A DNA stretch of 32,616 bases, taken from assembly GCA_016342645.1 (NCBI GenBank), contig JAEINX010000041.1:1-32616 (forward strand), written 5' to 3'. Positions 24,123 through 32,616 of this stretch are shown one piece after another. The first letter of the stretch is position 1. Each line of letters begins with the position of its first letter. The position numbers and the translations under genes are program-made. The DNA comes from Bacteroidales bacterium (GTDB lineage: Bacteria > Bacteroidota > Bacteroidia > Bacteroidales > JAEINX01). Below the pieces are notes generated by a model. That model was not told the origin of the DNA, made no database searches, and was given only the letters and a program-made list of their open reading frames with translations.

Positions 24123-24164
24123 AGACCCACGGCAATGTTGAGACCCACGGCCGTGTGTCTTTAC
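24119..24164. repeat. Partly duplicated REP-like palindrome after mnmA
   Basis: GAGACCCACGGC occurs twice (24122-24133 and 24140-24151). The second copy continues into a near-perfect 20-bp palindrome, 24141-24160, AGACCCACGGCCGTGTGTCT, with one mismatched pair. The unit ends in TTTAC, complementary to a leading GTAGA-like end. It resembles an abundant Bacteroidota palindrome; the left half here looks duplicated. Its first bases overlap the mnmA stop. Confidence 0.65.
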
Positions 24165-24255
24165 ATGAATTATCAATAATAAATTGATGAGTTTTTGCAA
24201 AAGTTGTATATTTACCAAAGAAATTTTAATTAATAATGAATTTATTTTTAAAAAT

Positions 24256-25944
24256 ATGAAAAAAATTCTAATTCTTACAGTCTTAATCATAACAAATTGT
24301 GCATTATTTTCACAAGTTGCGCCCACAAAATATTATGTTCAATTCACCGACAAGAGCGACTCTCCTTACTCTATCGACAATCCCTCGCAATACCTTTCTC
24401 AAAAAGCAATTGATAAAAGAATCAAATTTAATATTCCTATCGAAGAAAACGATTTACCTGTTAATCCCTCTTATATTCAGGCTGTGAAAGATATCGGAGT
24501 AATAATTTTAAATCCCACAAAATGGCTCAACGGCACAACTATTCAAACCAACGATACTTCAAAAATTAATGAAATAAACTTGCTGCCATTTGTAGAAAAG
24601 GTTTTGAAATCTGCTTCAAAAATTAAAAATGATAATTTAACCATAAAAAAATCAAGTAAACCTTTCTTTGAAGCTGAATCTTATTCACCTTTTATTCCAA
24701 GCAAAATTAATACCGAAAAAAATGCTTTATACTTAAGTTATGGAGCTTCATACAATCAAATTCATATGTTGAACGGCGATGCTCTACATGAGCTTGGATA
24801 TCTTGGTGATGGAATTACAATCGCTATATTGGATGCAGGTTTTAACCATGTTAACACCATGGCAGCATTCGACTATTTATGGCTTAATGATCAGATTAAA
24901 GGAACAAAGGATTTTGTTTTGGGTGGCGAAGATGTTTTCAATTATCACAATCATGGAACGAATGTATTATCGACAATGGGCGCATTTTTGCCTGGTGAAT
25001 TGATTGGCACTGCATTCAATGCCGATTACTGGTTAATACGCTCCGAAGATGGGGGTTCGGAATATATTATAGAAGAATATAATTGGGTTTCGGCTGCGGA
25101 ATTTGTTGATAGTATAGGAGTTGATATAATTAACTCATCTCTCGGATATACCGATTTTGACGACCCTGCTCAAGATCACACCTATCAGGACATGAACGGA
25201 AATACAACTCCAATCAGCCGTGGGGCTGATATTGCAGTTACTAAGGGAATTTTAGTTTGTAATAGTGCCGGAAATTCAGGTAATACAAGTTGGCATTACA
25301 TTGGCGCTCCGGCAGATGGTTTTAATGTTTTAACTATTGGAGCTGTTAATTCCAGTGGTATTTACGCAAATTTCAGCTCAACAGGGCCTACTTACGATGG
25401 CAGATTGAAACCAAATGTTGTTGCACAGGGTGAAGGAACTGTTCTTGCAAGTTCAGGTGGAGGTATTTTCACCGGGAACGGAACTTCTTTTTCATCGCCT
25501 ATTATTGCAGGTATGACAGCATGTTTAATGCAGGCATACCCTGATTTTTCCAATTATGAAATAATGAATGCCATCGAATTAGCTTCAAATATGTATGAAG
25601 AACCCGATAGTTTATACGGCTATGGTATCCCCGATTATTTCAAAGCCTTACAATATCTTTCAATTGATGAAAAAGAAAATCCCGTTGATAATTATATCAA
25701 AGCATTTCCAAATCCTTTCATCGATGAATTAGAAATCGATGTCTTCTTACATGATAATCAAAATATTAAAATCGAATTATTTGATATATGCGGGAAATTA
25801 ATAATTGATAAAACAAAAAAATCTAATAAAATTGGTTGCACTTCATTTCATATTACAAATCTTGAGAATCTATCATCCGGATTATATTTTATAAAGATAT
25901 ACTCTAATAAAAATACTGCCTCAGTGAAAATTATAAAAGAATAA
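24256..25944 (+). CDS. Secreted subtilisin-like serine protease (S8) with T9SS sorting domain
   Basis: 562 residues. Signal peptide MKKILILTVLIITNCALFSQ (1-20); a propeptide-like region (about 25-165); and an S8 catalytic domain with Asp193 (IAILDAGFN), His233 (YHNHGTNV), oxyanion Asn340 (NSAGNSG) and Ser411 (GNGTSFSSPIIAGM). A C-terminal type A sorting domain starts AFPNPFIDELEIDV and ends SSGLYFIKIYSN...VKIIKE, the signal for export and surface attachment by the type IX system. The start was moved to ATG 24256, at the signal peptide, from an upstream ATG at 24184. All catalytic residues are present, so it should be an active surface or secreted protease. It is monocistronic. Confidence 0.93.
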   Translation: MKKILILTVLIITNCALFSQVAPTKYYVQFTDKSDSPYSIDNPSQYLSQKAIDKRIKFNIPIEENDLPVNPSYIQAVKDIGVIILNPTKWLNGTTIQTNDTSKINEINLLPFVEKVLKSASKIKNDNLTIKKSSKPFFEAESYSPFIPSKINTEKNALYLSYGASYNQIHMLNGDALHELGYLGDGITIAILDAGFNHVNTMAAFDYLWLNDQIKGTKDFVLGGEDVFNYHNHGTNVLSTMGAFLPGELIGTAFNADYWLIRSEDGGSEYIIEEYNWVSAAEFVDSIGVDIINSSLGYTDFDDPAQDHTYQDMNGNTTPISRGADIAVTKGILVCNSAGNSGNTSWHYIGAPADGFNVLTIGAVNSSGIYANFSSTGPTYDGRLKPNVVAQGEGTVLASSGGGIFTGNGTSFSSPIIAGMTACLMQAYPDFSNYEIMNAIELASNMYEEPDSLYGYGIPDYFKALQYLSIDEKENPVDNYIKAFPNPFIDELEIDVFLHDNQNIKIELFDICGKLIIDKTKKSNKIGCTSFHITNLENLSSGLYFIKIYSNKNTASVKIIKE

Positions 25945-26105
25945 GATTTCTTTTTGTGGTTTCCGGTAGGGAAGGTAAAAATATCAAATAGAAAATAATC
26001 AAAGAAAAAAGTAAAACAAGCTCAATTTATTCTCTATACTTTGATTTTACAAAGAATGCCAAAATTATAGGAATCAGAAAAAATTAATAAAAAAAACATA
26101 AAATA

Positions 26106-26136
26106 TTGATGATGTTCAATAATATATATATCTTTG
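26106..26136 (+). promoter_or_regulatory. Promoter of the thrS-infC-rpmI-rplT operon
   Basis: TTG at 26106-26108, 20 bases, then TATCTTTG at 26129-26136, a perfect TAnnTTTG. This is the standard Bacteroidota housekeeping promoter layout. The start codon of thrS follows 33 bp later. I see no T-box or other leader structure. Confidence 0.7.
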
Positions 26137-26169
26137 CACGCAATTTTTAAAAACATGCATTAAATTTAT

Positions 26170-28107
26170 ATGGTGAAAATAACATTACCCGATAATAGTA
26201 CAAAAGAGTTTGATAACGAGATTACTGCCCTTGATGTAGCACAAAGTATAAGTTCAGGGCTTGCAAGAAATGTTCTGGCAGCCGAAGTGAATGGAATAAT
26301 TCAAGATGCGAATATGCTAATTACGAGCGATTCGACAGTAAAGCTTTTTACATGGATGGATGATGAAGGAAAAGCTGCATTTTGGCATTCTTCGGCACAT
26401 TTGATGGCCGAAGCTATTGAATTTTTCTTTCCGGGAGCAAAATTTGGTATAGGCCCAAACATTGAAAATGGATTTTATTATGATATTGATTTTGGTGATA
26501 GAGTTCTTTCGGAAAACGATTTTAAAAAAATTGAAGAAAAAATGCTCGCCACTGCACGCCAAAAACAACAATTTACCCGTAAAAATGTTACAAAAGCCGA
26601 AGCTATTGAATATTTTAGCAAAAAAGGTGATGAGTATAAATTGGAATTACTTGCCGATTTAGAAGATGTTGATATTACTTTTTATGAATCGGGCAATTTT
26701 GTTGACCTATGTCGTGGGCCACATATTCCACACACGGGTTTTATTAAAGCAATAAAATTATTGAATGTTGCCGGAGCCTATTGGAGGGGTGATGAAAAAA
26801 GAAAGCAATTAACAAGAATTTATGGAGTTAGTTTTCCAAAGCAAAAAGAATTAACCGAATATCTTGAACTTCTTGAAGAAGCAAAAAAACGCGATCATCG
26901 TAAACTGGGAAAAGAATTAGAATTGTTTACTTTTTCTCAAAAAGTTGGCCTTGGTTTACCACTTTGGTTGCCAAAAGGAACCGACTTAAAAGATAGGCTT
27001 ACACAATTTCTGACAAAAGTCCTGAAAAAACGCGGATATGAAATGGTTTCTTCTATGCACATAGGTAATGTTAATTTATACAAATTATCAGGTCATTACG
27101 ATAAATATGGAGAGGATTCATTTCACCCGATTTCAACACCTATTGAGGGCGAAGAGTTTATGTTAAAACCTATGAATTGTCCTCATCATTGTGAAATATA
27201 TAATTCTAAACCTCATTCATATAAAGACTTACCTGTCAGAATGGCTGAATTTGGTACAGTTTATCGTTACGAACAAAGTGGTGAATTGCATGGTTTAACC
27301 CGTGTTAGAGGATTTACGCAAGATGATGCACATATCTTTTGTCGTCCCGAACAAGTGAAAAAAGAATTTATTGCAATAATTGACCTTGTTCAATACATTT
27401 ATAAAATCTTAGGATTTAAGGAATTTGTAACCCAAATTTCATTAAGAGACAAAGAGAATAGAGATAAATATATAGGATCTGACGAAAACTGGGAAAAAGC
27501 CGAAAAAGCAATTATTGAAGCTTCAGAAGAAAGAGGTTTAAAATCAAAAATCGAATACGGAGAAGCCGCTTTTTACGGACCAAAACTTGATTTTATGGTT
27601 AAAGATGCTTTGGGTCGAAAATGGCAACTTGGAACCATACAAGTTGACTATAATCTACGTGAACGATTTAATCTTGAATATGCCGGAAATGATAATTTAA
27701 AACATCGTCCGGTAATGATTCACCGAACTATTTTCGGATCACTTGAACGCTTTATTGCCGTTCTAATTGAACATTCAGCAGGGAATTTCCCTCTCTGGTT
27801 AACTCCCGAACAAGCCATTATTCTACCGATTAGCGAAAAATATCATAATTATTCAAAAAAAGTTTTAAATTTGTTAAATGATTATGAAATTCGTACTCAA
27901 GTTGATGAAAGAAGTGAAAAGACAGGCCGAAAAATTCGCGATGCCGAGCTTCAAAAAATTCCTTTTATGCTTATAGTTGGTGAAAAGGAGGAAAATGAAA
28001 ATGCTGTCTCGGTCAGGCAGCACGGTAAAGGTGATCTTGGTACTTTTTCGATTGAGGATTTTGCCAAATTGGTGAACAAAGAAGTTGAAGAAATGATTAA
28101 AGAATAA
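26170..28107 (+). CDS. thrS: Threonyl-tRNA synthetase
   Basis: 645 residues, normal for bacterial ThrRS. Charges tRNA-Thr. Domains: TGS (1-62), the second additional (editing) domain with [10 protein letters not shown] (His73, His77), the class II catalytic core with motif 2 ([25 protein letters not shown], in parts) and the zinc ligands in [12 protein letters not shown] and [10 protein letters not shown], and a C-terminal anticodon-binding domain ([15 protein letters not shown] to the end). It heads the conserved thrS-infC-rpmI-rplT operon with its own promoter. No Shine-Dalgarno, as usual for the phylum. Confidence 0.97.
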   Translation: MVKITLPDNSTKEFDNEITALDVAQSISSGLARNVLAAEVNGIIQDANMLITSDSTVKLFTWMDDEGKAAFWHSSAHLMAEAIEFFFPGAKFGIGPNIENGFYYDIDFGDRVLSENDFKKIEEKMLATARQKQQFTRKNVTKAEAIEYFSKKGDEYKLELLADLEDVDITFYESGNFVDLCRGPHIPHTGFIKAIKLLNVAGAYWRGDEKRKQLTRIYGVSFPKQKELTEYLELLEEAKKRDHRKLGKELELFTFSQKVGLGLPLWLPKGTDLKDRLTQFLTKVLKKRGYEMVSSMHIGNVNLYKLSGHYDKYGEDSFHPISTPIEGEEFMLKPMNCPHHCEIYNSKPHSYKDLPVRMAEFGTVYRYEQSGELHGLTRVRGFTQDDAHIFCRPEQVKKEFIAIIDLVQYIYKILGFKEFVTQISLRDKENRDKYIGSDENWEKAEKAIIEASEERGLKSKIEYGEAAFYGPKLDFMVKDALGRKWQLGTIQVDYNLRERFNLEYAGNDNLKHRPVMIHRTIFGSLERFIAVLIEHSAGNFPLWLTPEQAIILPISEKYHNYSKKVLNLLNDYEIRTQVDERSEKTGRKIRDAELQKIPFMLIVGEKEENENAVSVRQHGKGDLGTFSIEDFAKLVNKEVEEMIKE

Positions 28108-28137
28108 AATAAATAAAATTATTATTAACTAAATATC

Positions 28138-28153
28138 AGGAGGAAAAAAAATA
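28138..28153 (+). promoter_or_regulatory. infC initiation region: AGGAGG and an ATA start codon
   Basis: AGGAGG at 28138-28143, 7 bases, then ATA at 28151-28153. The frame is closed upstream by TAA at 28130-28132, and no ATG or GTG lies between that stop and the conserved domain; the only other option, TTG 28214, would cut off 21 conserved-looking basic residues. IF3 rejects non-standard start codons, so such a start makes the gene self-limiting, as known for AUU in E. coli. Confidence 0.8.
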
Positions 28154-28711
28154 GCAGCACCATTTAGAAGACCAAAAAATCCCAGGTATCGTCGGGATTT
28201 AAGAAATCAGGAATTGCATAGGATAAACCAAAAAATAACTATTCCTGTGATTCGCTTAGTTGGCGACAATGTTGAACAAGGTATTTGTAATACAAAAGAT
28301 GCACTTGAACAAGCCAAGAAACTTGAACTTGATTTAGTTGAGATTTCAGAAAATGCAAGCCCCCCCGTTTGTAAAATTATTGATTACAAGAAATTTCTTT
28401 ACGAGAACAAGAAAAAACAAAAGGAACTAAAGGCCAAATCAGCAAAAATAATTGTAAAAGAAATCCGCCTTGGACCAAATATTGATGAACATGATTTTAA
28501 TTTCAAACTAAAACATGCAATTAAATTCTTACAGGATGGGGCGAAAGTAAAAGTTGATGTTTTTTTTAAAGGGCGATCAATTGTTTACAAAGACCAGGGA
28601 GAGATAGTTTTGTTAAGATTTGCTCAGGAATTGATTGAATATGGGAAAGTTGAACGATTACCTAAATTAGAAGGAAAGCGAATGATAATGATAATCGCTC
28701 CCAAAAAATAA
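28151..28711 (+). CDS. infC: Translation initiation factor IF-3, starting at ATA
   Basis: 186 residues from the ATA codon. Binds the 30S subunit, checks the start codon and initiator tRNA, and keeps subunits apart. The N-terminal extension is basic ([20 protein letters not shown], with ATA read as Met), followed by the N-domain [16 protein letters not shown] and [20 protein letters not shown], a lysine-rich linker helix, and the C-domain [22 protein letters not shown] to [12 protein letters not shown]. Placed 43 bp after thrS and before rpmI-rplT. The strong Shine-Dalgarno is exceptional for this genome and makes up for the rare start codon; together they point to autoregulation by IF3. Confidence 0.95.
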   Translation: MAAPFRRPKNPRYRRDLRNQELHRINQKITIPVIRLVGDNVEQGICNTKDALEQAKKLELDLVEISENASPPVCKIIDYKKFLYENKKKQKELKAKSAKIIVKEIRLGPNIDEHDFNFKLKHAIKFLQDGAKVKVDVFFKGRSIVYKDQGEIVLLRFAQELIEYGKVERLPKLEGKRMIMIIAPKK

Positions 28712-28738
28712 TTTTTCCAATTATTCGAAAAAAGAAAT

Positions 28739-28746
28739 TACTTTTG
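28739..28746 (+). promoter_or_regulatory. Internal -7 promoter element before rpmI (TACTTTTG)
   Basis: Perfect TAnnTTTG followed by CAGCCGA, 57 bp before the rpmI start. It suggests that rpmI-rplT can be transcribed apart from thrS-infC. No clear -33 element is seen. Confidence 0.45.
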
Positions 28747-28803
28747 CAGCCGAAAATATTTTGTTGCAAAACTTAATATATAATTAAAATAAAATTTTTT
28801 GTA

Positions 28804-28998
28804 ATGCCAAAAATGAAAACAAAATCCGGTGCTAAGAAGAGATTCACTGTAACCGGAACAGGTAAAATTAAAAGGAAACATGCTTACAAAAGTCACATTT
28901 TAACGAAAAAAACAAAAAAGCAAAAACGTAATTTGACTTATTTTGCCATCGTTGATAAAACTGACGAAAAAAATGTAAGAGAAATGATTCAGAAGTAA
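28804..28998 (+). CDS. rpmI: 50S ribosomal protein L35
   Basis: 64 residues, very basic, normal length. Starts [26 protein letters not shown], the L35 signature (in parts), followed by [16 protein letters not shown]. Large-subunit protein of the cytoplasm. It lies between infC and rplT, the near-universal order. No Shine-Dalgarno. Confidence 0.97.
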   Translation: MPKMKTKSGAKKRFTVTGTGKIKRKHAYKSHILTKKTKKQKRNLTYFAIVDKTDEKNVREMIQK

Positions 28999-29034
28999 AA
29001 AATTTATTGTTAAACTTGCTTTTAGCCAATAAGA

Positions 29035-29052
29035 TTCTTAGAAAACTAAGGA
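29035..29052 (+). promoter_or_regulatory. Small hairpin in the rpmI-rplT spacer
   Basis: CTTAG and CTAAG (29037-29041, 29046-29050) pair around AAAA, with one G-T and one A-T pair outside. It lies 26 bp before rplT, where L20 leader control is known in other bacteria, but the stem is short and I cannot match it to a known L20-binding fold. Confidence 0.2.
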
Positions 29053-29077
29053 CGCTAAAGTAAAAAAAAGAAAAAAA

Positions 29078-29425
29078 ATGCCAAGATCAGTAAACAAAGT
29101 TGCTGCAAAGCAAAGAAAGAAAAAAATCCTGAAAGCTGTCAAAGGACAGTTTGGAAGGAGAAAAAATGTATGGTCGGTAGCTAAAAACGCCTACGAAAAA
29201 GGTCAGGTGTATGCTTACCGCGACAGAAAAGCAAAAAAACGTACATTCAGAGCATTATGGATTGCTCGTATAAATGCCGGTGTCAGACAATATGGCCTAA
29301 GCTATTCGGTATTTATGGATTTATTGCACAAAAATAATATTGAAATAAACCGCAAGGTCCTTGCCGATCTTGCCGTTAATAATCCCGAAGCTTTTAAAGC
29401 AATTGTTGATGAAGTAAATAAATAG
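29078..29425 (+). CDS. rplT: 50S ribosomal protein L20
   Basis: 115 residues, normal length. Starts [29 protein letters not shown] (in parts; the L20 N-terminal extension) and carries [33 protein letters not shown]. Needed early in 50S assembly and, in other bacteria, represses its own operon. Last gene of the operon; a rho-independent terminator follows 34 bp after the stop. Confidence 0.98.
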   Translation: MPRSVNKVAAKQRKKKILKAVKGQFGRRKNVWSVAKNAYEKGQVYAYRDRKAKKRTFRALWIARINAGVRQYGLSYSVFMDLLHKNNIEINRKVLADLAVNNPEAFKAIVDEVNK

Positions 29426-29459
29426 CTTCAGATTCTTTTAAAATCTTAGAAAAAATAAT

Positions 29460-29490
29460 AGCCCTGTCGAAATTCGATGGGGCTTTTTTT
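29460..29490 (+). terminator. Rho-independent terminator of the thrS-infC-rpmI-rplT operon
   Basis: Stem AGCCCTGTCGAA / TTCGATGGGGCT (29460-29471 and 29473-29484), 12 pairs with two G-T pairs and a one-base centre, followed by a run of seven T to 29490/91. Confidence 0.9.
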
Positions 29491-29677
29491 ATCCTTGAAA
29501 ACTAATTCCAAATCTTAAAGTTCAGAAATTATTAAGAAATCTTTATTCAATGGGAAGGAAAATATAAAGGCTAAAGTGGAAAGTTTCAACCAAATTTCCC
29601 TATTTCCTATATTTCCGTTATTTTCTAAATTAATTATAATATTTTTTAATTTCGCCGATTAATATAAATTAATAATA

Positions 29678-31069
29678 ATGGATTACGATCTTATAGTTAT
29701 CGGGAGTGGCCCGGGAGGATATGTTGCTGCAATAAGAGCCTCACAATTAGAATTAAAAGTTGCCGTTATTGAAAAAGCCGAGATTGGTGGAATTTGTCTT
29801 AACTGGGGATGTATTCCAACAAAAGCATTATTGAAAAGTGCACAAGTATTTAAATATGCTACTCATGCACTTGAATATGGAATTAAAATCGAAGGTGAAA
29901 TTTTGACCGACTTTGAAGCAATTGTAAAACGCAGCCGCGGGGTTGCCGAAAACATGAGCAAAGGCATTCAATATCTTTTCAAAAAAAATAAGATTGATTT
30001 GATTGTTGGAACGGCAAAAATAAAACCAAATAAAACTATTGAAGTTTGCGATTCAACAGGCAGTAAAACTGAATATTCTGCTGAAAATATTATTATTGCT
30101 ACAGGTGCACATTCACGAGAATTACCGAATTTAAAACAAGACGAGAAAAAAATTATTGGATATCGTGAAGCACTTACTTTGCAAAAAAAACCTGAATCAA
30201 TGATCGTTGTCGGTTCGGGGGCAATAGGTTCTGAATTTGCTTATTTTTATAATACTATCGGAACTAAGATTACATTGGTTGAATTTATGCCTGAAATTGT
30301 TCCCATAGAAGATAAAGATGTTTCAAAGCAATTATCAAGATCGTTTAAAAAGGCTAAGATTAAAGTAATGACAAATTCTTCGGTTGAATCGGTTAATACA
30401 AGCGGTGAATTGTGCCAAGCAATTGTTAAAACAAAAAAAGGTGAAGAAATTATTGAAGCCGAAATTGTTTTATCGGCAGTTGGAATTGCGACAAACATTG
30501 AGAGTATAGGATTAGAGGAAACCGGAATCAAAACCGAAAACGGAAAAGTAATAGTTGATGATTTTTATCAAACAAATATTTCCGGTTATTATGCAATCGG
30601 TGATATTGTTCATGGACCTGCCCTTGCTCACGTTGCTTCTAAAGAAGGAATTATCTGCGTTGAAAAAATTGCAGGCAAAAACCCCGAACCTCTTGACTAC
30701 GGAATTATTCCTGCTTGTACCTATACTAATCCCGAAGTAGCTTCAGTCGGGTTGACCGAAGAAAAAGCAATTAACGAAGGTTTGGACATTTTAACAGGGA
30801 AATTTCCTTTCACGGCTTCAGGGAAAGCAAGTGCTGCCGGAGCAAAAGATGGTTTTGTGAAGGTAATAATTGATAAAAAAACCGACAAATTAATCGGATG
30901 TCATTTGATAGGAGAAAATGTGACGGAAATGATAGCCGAAGCGGTGGTTGCAATTAAAAATAATTTAAGCGGAAAGGATATTCTTCATTCTATTCATCCA
31001 CATCCAACGATGTCGGAAGCTATTATGGAAGCAGTAGCTGATGCTTATGGCGAAGTTATTCATTTGTAA
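29678..31069 (+). CDS. lpdA: Dihydrolipoamide dehydrogenase (E3)
   Basis: 463 residues. FAD enzyme that reoxidises lipoamide of 2-oxoacid dehydrogenases or the glycine cleavage system, with NAD+ as acceptor. Seen: FAD motif DLIVIGSGPGGYVAAIRA, redox-active disulfide GGICLNWGCIPTKAL (Cys40, Cys45), NAD-binding MIVVGSGAIGSEFAYFY, YAIGDIVHGPALAHVASKEG, and the C-terminal active-site base in IHPHPTMSEAIMEA. The length is normal and every catalytic residue is present. It stands alone, with no E1 or E2 gene nearby, so the partner complex is not known. The 252-bp gap upstream holds the terminator and plain AT-rich DNA. Confidence 0.95.
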   Translation: MDYDLIVIGSGPGGYVAAIRASQLELKVAVIEKAEIGGICLNWGCIPTKALLKSAQVFKYATHALEYGIKIEGEILTDFEAIVKRSRGVAENMSKGIQYLFKKNKIDLIVGTAKIKPNKTIEVCDSTGSKTEYSAENIIIATGAHSRELPNLKQDEKKIIGYREALTLQKKPESMIVVGSGAIGSEFAYFYNTIGTKITLVEFMPEIVPIEDKDVSKQLSRSFKKAKIKVMTNSSVESVNTSGELCQAIVKTKKGEEIIEAEIVLSAVGIATNIESIGLEETGIKTENGKVIVDDFYQTNISGYYAIGDIVHGPALAHVASKEGIICVEKIAGKNPEPLDYGIIPACTYTNPEVASVGLTEEKAINEGLDILTGKFPFTASGKASAAGAKDGFVKVIIDKKTDKLIGCHLIGENVTEMIAEAVVAIKNNLSGKDILHSIHPHPTMSEAIMEAVADAYGEVIHL

Positions 31070-31576
31070 TTTCTGTTTACACGAAAAGTTTTGTTTTCGA
31101 TCAAATCCGCAACTAAAAATCAAAGTTTTGGTAGTTAAAGCTTGATAAATTCTAATGTTTTAGTTTAATTATTTGTCGTTAAAGAAGTCAGGGCTTGACT
31201 TGAGTATCTTAGGGGGTCATTTTTTACAGGAAAAATTATGGAACCTTTTTCTTTTGGATTTACCGGAATTACTGTAGTGAAAATAGAATTGGTTTGTGCG
31301 GATTTTTTGAGATATCTAATTTGAATATTTAAAATAAATTCATCCAAGCTTATTGAAAAAACTGATATAATGAAAAACAATGAAAAGATGTATCAATTAG
31401 GTTGTAGCAGATGCTAAGGAAGCTTTTCCACATTATTAAAAAGATGCTTGGTGAGAAAGGAATAAAATTTTGAAAAGCAGAAAATGAAATAAAAAACCCA
31501 AAACTATTTTCATAAATGTTTGTTTAGATTCTGAAAAATCTATATTCTTGTAAATTAAATTTTAAAAATTCTAATT
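31070..31576. other. Gene-poor stretch, possible decayed sequence
   Basis: 507 bases. No frame has convincing coding signs. The minus strand is open for 71 codons at 31380-31165 and contains a protein-like run (NPKEKGSIIFPVKNDPLRYS) that I cannot assign; frames around it are closed by many stops. I see no terminator, tRNA or palindrome. It may be a relic of a lost gene. Confidence 0.4.
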
Positions 31577-32383
31577 ATGAAAAAAATTATAAGCATATTC
31601 CTATTTTTAGCAATATTTTATGGTTGCAGCGGACAAGATCAAAATGCAATTGATAATAAAGTCAAGCTTCAAAATAATGATATTTTATTAATGTCAACTT
31701 TGTTTCAGCAAAAAGCTGCCGAAATGCGGGCAATTTCCTATCAAGCTTATAATCTCGCAACTCTAAGACTTGATAATGAATTAAAAATGGCTGGTTTGTC
31801 CAAAACCCTTGCAGTGGTTGTTGACATTGATGAAACAGTTTTGGATAATAGTCCGTTTGAAGCAAAATCAATTTTAGAAAATAGTAATTATCCTAAATTT
31901 TGGAGCGAATGGTGCGATCTTGCAAAAGCAAAAGCAATTCATGGTGCGGTTGAATTTTTATCTTACGCAGAATCAAAAGGTGTCGAAGTATTTTACATTA
32001 CAAACCGTAAAGAAAAATTTTTAAAAGCAACAATCAAAAATCTTAAAAAAGAAGGATTTCCTTTTGCCGATAAAGAACATTTGTTAATGCGAACGACAAC
32101 TTCAAGTAAAACGGAACGCAGACAAAGCGTTGAAAAAACTCACAAAATAGTTTTATTGGTTGGCGATAACCTTGGAGATTTTCTTGAGATTTTTGATAAA
32201 AAAAACATAAACCGGAGGTTTGAAATTACCGATAGCCTTAAAAATGAATTTGGTAAACGCTTTATTATTTTACCTAATTCTATGTATGGAACCTGGGTAA
32301 GCTCAATTCTTAATTATCAGAATAATTTAACGCCTACTCAAAAACTTGAGATTTATCATAAGAATCTGGAGAGCTTTGAGTAA
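31577..32383 (+). CDS. e(P4)-family lipoprotein acid phosphatase / 5'-nucleotidase (HAD, class B/C-like)
   Basis: 268 residues. Lipoprotein signal ending AIFYGCSGQD (Cys17). The HAD core has VVVDIDETVLDNS (nucleophile Asp83 and Asp85), FYITNRKEKF (motif II Thr), a motif III lysine around SSKTERRQSVEK and LLVGDNLGDF (motif IV). These are the motifs of Haemophilus lipoprotein e(P4), which removes phosphate from nucleotides such as NMN at the outer membrane. Likely role: salvage of nucleotides or phosphate in the periplasm or at the cell surface. Monocistronic. Family is firm; substrate is inferred. Confidence 0.92.
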   Translation: MKKIISIFLFLAIFYGCSGQDQNAIDNKVKLQNNDILLMSTLFQQKAAEMRAISYQAYNLATLRLDNELKMAGLSKTLAVVVDIDETVLDNSPFEAKSILENSNYPKFWSEWCDLAKAKAIHGAVEFLSYAESKGVEVFYITNRKEKFLKATIKNLKKEGFPFADKEHLLMRTTTSSKTERRQSVEKTHKIVLLVGDNLGDFLEIFDKKNINRRFEITDSLKNEFGKRFIILPNSMYGTWVSSILNYQNNLTPTQKLEIYHKNLESFE

Positions 32384-32407
32384 TTTTAAATATTTTTCGC
32401 CTATTTT

Positions 32408-32616
32408 CTAACTTCTCACAAAAAACCCAAATACTTCGAGTAATTGCGGTTTGTCGGCGAGGGCGATGCGTGCTACTAATTTGAAATCGTACATCCATTC
32501 GTCGAGGGTTTCGAAGGAGTCGTCTTTGGCATCGGTGGCTTGTGTGTGCCCAGCATAAGCGTACGCACACACCTGTCGCATGGTGTTGAAAAATTTCAAA
32601 AATACAAATAAATTTC
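32408..32616 (-). CDS. C-terminal fragment of an unrecognised protein (runs off the right edge)
   Basis: The frame is open from the window edge to the stop at 32408-32410. The visible part includes FFNTMRQVCAYAYAGH and DDSFETLDEWMYDFKLVA, then ALADKPQLLEVFGFFVRS at the end. It has no start codon of its own beyond TTG 32599 or an internal ATG, and the frame continues upstream without a stop, so the gene most likely begins outside the window. The GC content is visibly higher than in neighbouring genes. I do not recognise the family. Confidence 0.55.
   Translation of the reverse strand, partial: NLFVFLKFFNTMRQVCAYAYAGHTQATDAKDDSFETLDEWMYDFKLVARIALADKPQLLEVFGFFVRS

Noticed and set aside
24184..24255. 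ATG 24184 as start of the subtilase
   Set aside because: It would bury the signal peptide that begins at 24256.
31165..31380. Minus-strand 71-residue frame as a gene
   Set aside because: No ribosome binding site, no recognisable family, and hydrophobic odd N-terminus; kept only as a possible relic.
32334..32570. Minus-strand 78-residue frame
   Set aside because: Out of frame with, and overlapped by, the more protein-like C-terminal fragment at 32408-32616; Arg-rich shadow of it.

Overview
The window looks like a chromosomal segment of a Bacteroidota (Bacteroidetes) organism, probably anaerobic or living at an oxic/anoxic edge. Evidence: AT-rich DNA; promoters with the Bacteroidota TAnnTTTG element (before thrS, rpmI, mnmA and the efflux operon); a subtilase with a type IX secretion tail; many lipoproteins and outer-membrane proteins; almost no Shine-Dalgarno sequences outside the left-hand block; and palindromic repeats of a kind I associate with this phylum.

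Left block (1-8420, all on the minus strand): a six-gene operon for a soluble NiFe hydrogenase (mvhA partial, mvhG, mvhD) joined to two HdrA-like flavoproteins and a QmoC-like protein, which fuses an HdrC ferredoxin to a cytochrome-b membrane domain. No HdrB-type (CCG-domain) subunit is present. I read it as an H2:menaquinone oxidoreductase built from Mvh and Qmo/Hdr parts. Upstream on the same strand lie a Crp/Fnr regulator with an FNR-like cysteine set and a small zinc-ribbon protein. The 306-bp gap in front of the operon has three FNR-like half-site pairs whose centres are exactly 22 bp apart. Most genes in this block have strong GGAGG-type ribosome binding sites, unlike the rest of the window, so the block may have been acquired by transfer.

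Middle (8421-19982): a three-gene RND efflux operon (outer-membrane factor, lipoprotein adaptor, AcrB-type pump); convergent to it a membrane protein with a spermidine-synthase-like centre whose catalytic acidic residues are altered; a predicted lipoprotein fusing Memo and AMMECR1; a REP-associated tyrosine transposase (RAYT) flanked by 35-bp palindromes and carrying a third, in-frame copy inside its own gene; and a PfkB-family sugar kinase.

Variable stretch (19983-24255): a hypothetical membrane-anchored protein, a small beta-barrel, a lipoprotein with a sorting-domain-like C-terminus, an antitoxin next to a PIN-domain toxin broken by an in-frame stop, mnmA, and at least four further palindromic repeat elements.

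Right block (24256-32616): a secreted subtilase, then the translation operon thrS-infC-rpmI-rplT, in which infC must start at the rare codon ATA, closed by a clear rho-independent terminator. After that come a dihydrolipoamide dehydrogenase, a gene-poor 0.5 kb stretch, an e(P4)-type lipoprotein phosphatase, and the C-terminal end of an unrecognised protein at the right edge. I saw no tRNA, rRNA or CRISPR array.
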